Made by a program: the position numbers and the translations under genes. A stretch of 11,299 nucleotides of DNA, taken from JAFMPW01 sp040830565 (GTDB lineage: Bacteria; Bacteroidota; Bacteroidia; Flavobacteriales; Flavobacteriaceae). Positions 5,849 to 11,299 of the stretch are shown in pieces. Where the stretch lies: contig JBFOMC010000369.1 in the NCBI GenBank assembly GCA_040830565.1, positions 1 to 11,299 on the forward strand. The letters run 5' to 3'. The notes under the pieces are model-generated. The model did not search any database, had not been told where the DNA came from, and worked only from the letters and a program-made list of their open reading frames with translations. The stretch's first letter is position 1. Every line of letters starts with the position of its first letter.

Positions 5849-7308
5849 AGTCGCTTAAAGACATATTGTATGGAGTTGGGCTCACTGCGGTGAGCGGCCC
5901 TACCTCAATTGAGGTAAGGGAGATTTGCTTCGACTCCAGGAAGGTTCAGAAGAACGATGTCTTTGTGGCCATAAAAGGTACAGTTACGGACGGACATAAA
6001 TTTATCAAGAAAGCGATTGAAGCCGGGGCTAATACCATAGTTTGCGAAACCCTTCCCGAAAAAATTGAAGATGGGATTACCTATGCTGAGGTGCGCGATG
6101 GTAATACGGCCCTTGCTGTTATGGCTTCCAATTTCTACGAAAACCCTTCAAAGAATTTAAAATTGGTTGGCGTTACCGGAACCAACGGAAAGACCACCAT
6201 TAGCAGTCTTTTATATCAATTATTTAAGAAAGCAGGTTATAAGGTAGGCTTGTTATCTACTATAAAAATTATGGTAGATGACGAGGAACATGATACCAGT
6301 CATACAACACCAGATGCCCTGACCATAAACAGACATCTTCACCTGATGAATAAAGCCGGAGTAGAATTCTGCTTTATGGAAGTAAGTTCTCATGGAATTC
6401 ATCAAAAGAGAACCGAAGGACTTGTATTTGAAGGAGCTATTTTCACTAATCTAAGTCATGATCATCTGGATTACCACAAAACCTTTGCGGAGTACAGAGA
6501 TACGAAGAAAAAGCTATTCGATGATCTCCCCAGGAATGCCTTCGCGCTGTCAAATCTGGACGATAAGAATGGGTTGATCATGCTTCAGAATACCAAGGGA
6601 CGAAAATTTACCTATGCTTTAAAAACATATGCCGATTACAGAGCGCGGGTATTGGAAAATCAATTTAATGGGCAGTTGCTGAAAATTGATGATAATGAAC
6701 TCTGGACAAAATTAATAGGGCACTTTAACGCCTACAATATCCTGGCAATTTATGCCACTGCCGACCTGCTTGGACTGGAAAAATTAGAGATACTTAAGCT
6801 TTTAAGCGAGTTAGAAAATGTAGACGGTAGGTTTCAATATTACATATCTAAAGAAAGAATTACGGCTATAGTCGATTATGCCCATACGCCGGACGCACTA
6901 AAAAATGTACTTGATACAATCAATGCATTGAGGACTGGAAATGAAAACGTCATCACCGTAGTGGGGTGTGGTGGTGATCGTGACAAGTCTAAGCGTCCGG
7001 TAATGGGTCATATCGCCTCAAAAATGAGTAACAAGGCCATTTTTACTTCAGATAATCCGCGAACGGAACCTCCGAATGTCATTATTGAGGAAATGGAGGC
7101 GGGTGTTGAGCCACAGAATTTTAATAAGATCTTATCCATTGAGAACAGAGCGCAAGCCATAAAGACTGCCTGTCAATTGGCCTTAGCTAACGATATCATT
7201 TTGGTAGCGGGAAAAGGTCATGAAACCTATCAGGAGACCAATGGAGAACGGATAGATTTTGATGATTTTAAAATGGTCAAAGAAGTATTAACCAGCCTTA
7301 ATAAATAA
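5845..7308 (+). CDS. murE: UDP-N-acetylmuramoyl-L-alanyl-D-glutamate--2,6-diaminopimelate ligase MurE
   Basis: MurE adds the third residue of the peptide stem in the cytoplasm, using ATP. At 487 residues it has the normal length and the three Mur-ligase domains: the N-terminal UDP-substrate domain (1-105, with FDSRKVQKNDVFVAIKG), the central ATPase with P-loop GTNGKTT (112-118), HTTPDAL (153-159) and TNLSHDHLDYH (201-211), and the C-terminal ligase domain starting near 328 (DGRFQYY, then VDYAHTPDAL). K221 in YRDTKKKLF is the likely carbamylated lysine. DNPR at 403-406 is the signature for meso-diaminopimelate rather than lysine, so the cell wall is predicted to be of the mDAP type. Translation probably couples to ftsI through ATGA at 5845-5848. 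No murF follows, which is normal for Bacteroidota. Confidence 0.96.
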   Translation: MKSLKDILYGVGLTAVSGPTSIEVREICFDSRKVQKNDVFVAIKGTVTDGHKFIKKAIEAGANTIVCETLPEKIEDGITYAEVRDGNTALAVMASNFYENPSKNLKLVGVTGTNGKTTISSLLYQLFKKAGYKVGLLSTIKIMVDDEEHDTSHTTPDALTINRHLHLMNKAGVEFCFMEVSSHGIHQKRTEGLVFEGAIFTNLSHDHLDYHKTFAEYRDTKKKLFDDLPRNAFALSNLDDKNGLIMLQNTKGRKFTYALKTYADYRARVLENQFNGQLLKIDDNELWTKLIGHFNAYNILAIYATADLLGLEKLEILKLLSELENVDGRFQYYISKERITAIVDYAHTPDALKNVLDTINALRTGNENVITVVGCGGDRDKSKRPVMGHIASKMSNKAIFTSDNPRTEPPNVIIEEMEAGVEPQNFNKILSIENRAQAIKTACQLALANDIILVAGKGHETYQETNGERIDFDDFKMVKEVLTSLNK

Positions 7309-7309
7309 A

Positions 7310-7337
7310 CAATTAGCAATAAGCAATAATCAATAAC
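7310..7337 (+). repeat. Four 7-bp tandem repeats in the murE-mraY gap
   Basis: CAATTAG, CAATAAG, CAATAAT and CAATAAC lie end to end, starting two bases after the murE stop codon. They fill most of the 42-bp gap before mraY, the only sizeable gap inside the cluster. The units share CAAT-A and vary at two positions. It may be slipped-strand expansion in a neutral spacer. I see no promoter or hairpin in it. Confidence 0.75.
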
Positions 7338-7350
7338 CCTTAAGACCCAA

Positions 7351-8571
7351 ATGCTTTACTACCTGTTTGAATATTTGGAAAAACAATACCAGTTCCCCGG
7401 AGCTACCCTTTTTCAGTTTTTGACTTTCAGGGCGGCTATGGCAGTATTGCTTTCTTTGATTTTAGCAACGGCATACGGGAAAAGGATCATTCTTTTTTTA
7501 AAAAGAAGACAAATTGGGGAAACCGTAAGAGATCTTGGGCTGGAAGGCCAGGAGCAGAAGGCTGGAACGCCAACAATGGGAGGTATCATAATCATCATCT
7601 CTACCCTTATCCCGGTATTACTCTTTGCCGATATCAAGAACATCTATGTTATACTTCTGGTGGTAACCACTCTTTGGATGGGGACTATTGGCTTTATAGA
7701 CGATTACATCAAAATATTTAGAAAGAATAAAAAAGGCCTCAAAGGAAGGTTCAAGGTTCTAGGACAGGTAGTATTGGGCCTAATGGTGGGGGCAACCCTG
7801 TATTTTCACTCGGAGGTCACTATGAAGGAAAAGAATAAAACCATCATCACTGAGCGATATACCGTAGAGGAGGTTGAAGGGCAAGAAATTAAATCTATCA
7901 AAACCAATGTGCCTTTCTTTAAGAATAATGAACTAGACTATACCGATCTTATCGCCTGGATTGGTCCCGGAGCTGAGAAGTATGCATGGCTACTTTTTAT
8001 TCCTATTGTCATTTTTATTGTAACGGCGGTTTCCAATGGGGCAAATCTTACAGACGGCATAGACGGTCTAGCAGCGGGTACCTCGGCAATTATAGTGCTT
8101 ACTCTGGGAATTTTTGCCTGGGTCTCTGGTAATATAATTTTCTCAGACTATCTGGATATTTTCTATATCCCGAGGGCAGGAGAGTTGTTGGTTTTTATCG
8201 CGGCGTTCGTTGGAGCTCTTGTAGGATTCTTATGGTATAATGCTTTCCCGGCCCAGGTGTTCATGGGGGATACGGGAAGCCTGACCATAGGAGGAGTTAT
8301 TGCGGTAATTGCAATCATAGTCCGTAAAGAATTACTTATCCCTCTATTATGCGGAATCTTCTTTGCAGAATCGTTATCGGTGATGCTGCAGGTAAGTTAC
8401 TTTAAGTACACAAAGAAGAGGCTTGGCGAAGGAAAGCGAATTTTCCTGATGTCCCCACTGCACCACCATTACCAGAAAAAAGGATATCACGAAAGTAAGA
8501 TAGTTACAAGGTTTTGGATTATTGGGATACTCCTGGCCATTATAACCTTTGTTACGTTAAAAGTGAGATAA
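7351..8571 (+). CDS. mraY: Phospho-N-acetylmuramoyl-pentapeptide-transferase MraY
   Basis: MraY joins phospho-MurNAc-pentapeptide to undecaprenyl phosphate in the inner membrane, making lipid I. The 406-residue product has about ten membrane segments. Catalytic and metal-binding motifs are present: D117-D118 in GFIDDYIK, NLTDGIDGLA (232-241, with D235 and D238), MGDTGS (305-310) and HHH (371-373) in SPLHHHYQKKG. KAGTPTMGG (70-78) is the conserved N-terminal loop. It is some 45 residues longer than the E. coli enzyme. Most of the excess is a charged insertion at about 154-184, between the fourth and fifth membrane segments and before VPFFK (187-191), predicted periplasmic. Long MraY proteins are typical of Bacteroidota. 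The ATG at 7351 gives the family-like start MLYYLFEYLE. One base separates its TAA from murD. Confidence 0.97.
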   Translation: MLYYLFEYLEKQYQFPGATLFQFLTFRAAMAVLLSLILATAYGKRIILFLKRRQIGETVRDLGLEGQEQKAGTPTMGGIIIIISTLIPVLLFADIKNIYVILLVVTTLWMGTIGFIDDYIKIFRKNKKGLKGRFKVLGQVVLGLMVGATLYFHSEVTMKEKNKTIITERYTVEEVEGQEIKSIKTNVPFFKNNELDYTDLIAWIGPGAEKYAWLLFIPIVIFIVTAVSNGANLTDGIDGLAAGTSAIIVLTLGIFAWVSGNIIFSDYLDIFYIPRAGELLVFIAAFVGALVGFLWYNAFPAQVFMGDTGSLTIGGVIAVIAIIVRKELLIPLLCGIFFAESLSVMLQVSYFKYTKKRLGEGKRIFLMSPLHHHYQKKGYHESKIVTRFWIIGILLAIITFVTLKVR

Positions 8572-8572
8572 A

Positions 8573-9907
8573 ATGGCCCGGCTGGTGATTTTGGGAGGAG
8601 GAGAAAGCGGTGTTGGTACGGCCATATTGGGAAAACAGAAAGGCTATGAGGTCTTTGTGTCTGATAAAGGAAAAATTAAGGAAAAGTATAAAAACGTTCT
8701 TGAACATTTTGAGATTGATTGGGAGGAAGAACAACACACCGAATCTTTGATCCTCAATGCAGATTTGGTCATGAAAAGCCCGGGAATACCTGACAAGATT
8801 CCACTGATTGAGCAATTAGTAGTTAAAGGCATTCCGGTAATTTCGGAGATAGAATTTGCATCTCGCTACACCAATGCTACAATAATTGGGATAACGGGAA
8901 GTAATGGTAAAACGACCACTACCATGCTTACCTATCACATTTTGAAAAGCGGAGGTTTAAACGTGGGAATGGCAGGCAATATTGGAGACAGTTTTGCCCG
9001 CATGATCACCGAAAAAGATCATGATTACTATGTGTTAGAGATCAGCAGCTTTCAATTAGATGGCATTATGGATTTTAGACCGAACATAGCTGTAATAACC
9101 AATATTAGTCCGGATCACCTGGACCGATATGATTACTCTTTTGAGAAGTACATAGCGTCTAAATTCAGAATAACAGAAAATCAGACAACCGACGATTTTT
9201 TCATCTATGATGCGGATGATGAAGCCCTGGCAAAGGGGCTGAAAAAACATCCCGTTCAATCCAAAAAACTACCCTTTTCATTACATAAGAAAATGATAGA
9301 GGGGGCAGAAGTACATAATGAGCATATAGCAATTAAAACAGATAATAACACTTTAGAAATGACTACAGATAATCTCGCCTTGGAAGGCAAGCACAACTTG
9401 AAGAATACCATGGCTGCGGCTACCGTTGCCAAACTGGTTGGAATTCGCAAGGAGACGATCAGAGAGAGCGTTACCAACTTTCAGGGAGCTGAGCATCGTC
9501 TGGAAAAAGTGTTAAAAATACATCATGTACAATACATCAATGACTCAAAGGCAACTAACGTAAATGCTACCTATTATGCATTGGATAGTATGAGCGCTCC
9601 AACAGTATGGATCGTTGGGGGGGTGGATAAAGGCAATGATTATAAAGAGCTAATGCCCTTGGTAAGAGAAAAAGTTAAAGCGATTATTTGTTTGGGATTG
9701 GATAATTCCAAGATTAAAGATGCTTTTGGTAATGTGGTGGATTTGATGGTAGAGACTTTTGCCATGAGCGAGGCGGTTAAGGTGGCCTATAAAATTGCAG
9801 ATCGGGGAGATACGGTTTTATTGTCCCCTGCCTGTGCCAGCTTTGACCTCTTTGAGAATTATGAGGATAGAGGAAATCAGTTTAAGGAAGAAATAAAGAA
9901 TCTCTAA
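8573..9907 (+). CDS. murD: UDP-N-acetylmuramoyl-L-alanine--D-glutamate ligase MurD
   Basis: MurD adds D-glutamate to UDP-MurNAc-L-Ala in the cytoplasm, using ATP. The 444 residues show the Rossmann-like N-terminal domain (LVILGGGESGVG, 4-15; MKSPGIP, 67-73) and the ATPase domain with P-loop GSNGKTTTT (109-117), MAGNIG (133-138), EISSFQLD (156-163) and NISPDHLDRY (177-186). K197 in YIASKFRI is the likely carbamylated lysine. The C-terminal domain follows, with AEHRLE (306-311), INDSKATN (322-329) and LSPACASFDLFENYEDRGNQ (417-436). Length and motifs are normal. The ATG at 8573 follows the mraY stop after a single base, so the two are probably coupled. Six bases separate its stop from the ftsW start. 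Confidence 0.97.
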   Translation: MARLVILGGGESGVGTAILGKQKGYEVFVSDKGKIKEKYKNVLEHFEIDWEEEQHTESLILNADLVMKSPGIPDKIPLIEQLVVKGIPVISEIEFASRYTNATIIGITGSNGKTTTTMLTYHILKSGGLNVGMAGNIGDSFARMITEKDHDYYVLEISSFQLDGIMDFRPNIAVITNISPDHLDRYDYSFEKYIASKFRITENQTTDDFFIYDADDEALAKGLKKHPVQSKKLPFSLHKKMIEGAEVHNEHIAIKTDNNTLEMTTDNLALEGKHNLKNTMAAATVAKLVGIRKETIRESVTNFQGAEHRLEKVLKIHHVQYINDSKATNVNATYYALDSMSAPTVWIVGGVDKGNDYKELMPLVREKVKAIICLGLDNSKIKDAFGNVVDLMVETFAMSEAVKVAYKIADRGDTVLLSPACASFDLFENYEDRGNQFKEEIKNL

Positions 9908-9913
9908 TTACAA

Positions 9914-11113
9914 GTGATAGGCATTTTTAAAAATATAAGTGGAGATAAGGCTATTTGGGGTGTTGTGGCACTTTTGGCCCTATTTTCCTTTTTACCTGTT
10001 TACAGTGCCAGCAGTAATTTGGTCTATGTAGTGGGCAACGGTACTACCATGGGACACCTTGTTAAACATGGTCTGCTATTGTTTTTGGGATTCGGGATAA
10101 TTTATGGGATTCATAGAATACCTACCCATTTTTTCAAAGGTTTGTCCATTATAGCTATGCCAATTGTGCTCTTATTACTTGTGTATACCCTGGCACAGGG
10201 AACCACTATAGAGGGGGCCAACGCAAGCAGATGGATACAATTACCACTGGTCGGGATCACTTTTCAGACTTCTAATCTTGCCGCAGTTGTTGTGATGATC
10301 TATGTAGCGAGGTATCTGACTAAAATAAAGGACAAGACCATAACCTTCAAGGAAAGTATTTTACCCCTTTGGCTTCCGGTATTCATTGTAGTAAGTTTAA
10401 TCTTGCCAGCCAATTTTTCTACCGCAGCTATACTATTTTTTATGGTGTTGGTGCTGTGCTTTTTAGGGGGATACCCCACCAAATACCTTTTAAGCATGGT
10501 GGGAGCAGGATTGCTGGGACTCACCTTTTTTGTGTTAACTGTAAAAGCCTTTCCCGATGCATTTCCCAACAGAATAGACACCTGGATGAGTAGAATTGAG
10601 AGTTTTTGGGATCCTTCAGACACCGAGGCGGACTATCAGATAGAAAAGGCCAAAATAACCATCGCTTCTGGCGGACTCGTGGGTAAAGGAGCGGGAAAGA
10701 GTATTCAAAAGAATTTTTTGCCCCAGAGTTCTTCAGATTTTATTTACGCAATAATTGTTGAGGAGTACGGGCTTCTGGGAGGCCTGGCGCTCATGTTCTT
10801 TTATCTCCTATTGTTATTTAGAATAGTGGTAGTGGCCAATAGCAGCGCTACCGTATTTGGCAAGCTGTTGACCGTTGGAGTGGGCTTGCCAATAGTCTTT
10901 CAGGCATTTATAAATATGGCAGTTGCAGTGGAGTTATTTCCAGTAACCGGCCAAACCCTCCCGCTGATTAGTAGTGGAGGAACCTCTATTTGGATGACTT
11001 GTTTGGCTATTGGAGTAGTGCTGAGTGCCAGTAGAAATGAAGGCGCACTTAACAAAAAGAAGGCGCAAATAGATGAGACAAACCCCTTAGAAGTATTGAG
11101 TGGACAATTATAG
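9914..11113 (+). CDS. ftsW: Septal peptidoglycan glycosyltransferase FtsW (SEDS family)
   Basis: FtsW polymerises lipid II into glycan strands at the division site together with FtsI. The 399-residue product is a polytopic membrane protein with about ten segments and a hydrophilic C-terminal tail (about 374-399). SEDS hallmarks are present: GANASRWI (101-108), the long periplasmic loop with YQIEKAKITIASGGLVGKG (241-259), SSSDFIYAIIVEEYG (272-286) with the conserved Asp275 expected to be catalytic, and the closing signature NMAVAVELFPVTGQTLPLIS (334-353) followed by SGGTS. FtsW is favoured over RodA by its place between murD and murG. The start is GTG at 9914: no ATG lies between the murD stop, which is in the same frame, and the first membrane segment. 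The 3-prime end overlaps murG by 14 bp. Confidence 0.96.
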   Translation: MIGIFKNISGDKAIWGVVALLALFSFLPVYSASSNLVYVVGNGTTMGHLVKHGLLLFLGFGIIYGIHRIPTHFFKGLSIIAMPIVLLLLVYTLAQGTTIEGANASRWIQLPLVGITFQTSNLAAVVVMIYVARYLTKIKDKTITFKESILPLWLPVFIVVSLILPANFSTAAILFFMVLVLCFLGGYPTKYLLSMVGAGLLGLTFFVLTVKAFPDAFPNRIDTWMSRIESFWDPSDTEADYQIEKAKITIASGGLVGKGAGKSIQKNFLPQSSSDFIYAIIVEEYGLLGGLALMFFYLLLLFRIVVVANSSATVFGKLLTVGVGLPIVFQAFINMAVAVELFPVTGQTLPLISSGGTSIWMTCLAIGVVLSASRNEGALNKKKAQIDETNPLEVLSGQL

Positions 11114-11299
11114 GTTTATACTCTCAGGGGGAGGTACAGGCGGACATATCTATCCGGCTATTGCCATAGCCAATGAATTGAAGGAAAGGTATCCCGCTGC
11201 AGAATTTTTGTTTGTCGGGGCTAAGGACAAGATGGAGATGGAGAAAGTACCTCAGGCAGGGTATAGAATTCAGGGTCTATGGATTAGCGGGTTGCAAAG
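11100..11299 (+). CDS. murG: Lipid II synthase MurG, N-terminal part (runs off the right edge)
   Basis: MurG transfers GlcNAc from UDP-GlcNAc to lipid I on the inner face of the cytoplasmic membrane, making lipid II. Only 66 codons are in the window, but they are diagnostic: the glycine-rich loop LSGGGTGGHIYPAIAIA (8-24), then ELKERYP, FLFVGAKDKMEMEKVPQAGY (38-57) and the start of the ISGLQ segment (62-66). The start is GTG at 11100, inside the last codons of ftsW. A TGA at 11097-11099 in the same frame rules out any start further upstream, and no ATG lies before the glycine-rich loop. The 14-bp overlap suggests translational coupling with ftsW. In Bacteroidota murC, ftsQ, ftsA and ftsZ would be expected to follow beyond the window. 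Confidence 0.95.
   Translation, partial: MDNYRFILSGGGTGGHIYPAIAIANELKERYPAAEFLFVGAKDKMEMEKVPQAGYRIQGLWISGLQ

Noticed and set aside
10300..10623. 107-codon minus-strand ORF inside ftsW.
   Set aside because: It is antisense to a complete FtsW reading frame with all SEDS motifs; a chance open frame.
1..11299. Mobile elements, CRISPR arrays, tRNA or rRNA genes, phage or defence genes.
   Set aside because: None was seen on either strand. The coding density and gene order are those of a conserved housekeeping cluster.

Overview
The window is the start of a division and cell wall (dcw) gene cluster from a member of the Bacteroidota, most likely the Flavobacteriaceae. The clues are the gene order mraZ-rsmH-ftsL-ftsI-murE-mraY-murD-ftsW-murG with no murF between murE and mraY, a long MraY of 406 residues, an FtsI carrying a C-terminal PASTA domain, a TonB-dependent receptor with STN and carboxypeptidase-like N-terminal domains next door, few Shine-Dalgarno sequences, and a TAnnTTTG-type promoter element ahead of mraZ. 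Genus cannot be told from the sequence alone.

Layout. Positions 1-1851 hold a two-gene minus-strand unit: an uncharacterised secreted protein (952-1851) followed, with an ATGA overlap, by the first 318 codons of a TonB-dependent outer membrane receptor that runs off the left edge. Positions 1852-2156 are a divergent, AT-rich, non-coding spacer of 305 bp. It carries three perfect 10-bp direct repeats (2080-2109) that fit an MraZ operator, and a Bacteroidota-type -7 element (2118-2125). From 2157 to the right edge everything is on the plus strand and tightly packed: mraZ, rsmH, ftsL, ftsI, murE, mraY, murD, ftsW and the first 66 codons of murG. Junctions range from a 20-bp overlap to a 42-bp gap, and the only real gap (murE-mraY) holds a small 7-bp tandem repeat.

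How the genes work together. MurE and MurD add amino acids to the UDP-MurNAc peptide stem in the cytoplasm. MraY loads the finished pentapeptide onto undecaprenyl phosphate (lipid I) and MurG turns it into lipid II. FtsW (SEDS glycosyltransferase) and FtsI (class B transpeptidase) polymerise and crosslink septal peptidoglycan, with FtsL as part of their membrane complex. RsmH methylates 16S rRNA. MraZ probably represses the whole run from the repeats in front of its own gene. All catalytic motifs checked are intact.

No wholly new system is visible; the cluster is an ordinary housekeeping locus. The points most worth a second look are the perfect MraZ-box array, the uncharacterised secreted protein paired with the receptor, ftsL and ftsI lying in one reading frame separated only by a stop codon, and repeated stop-GTG junctions.
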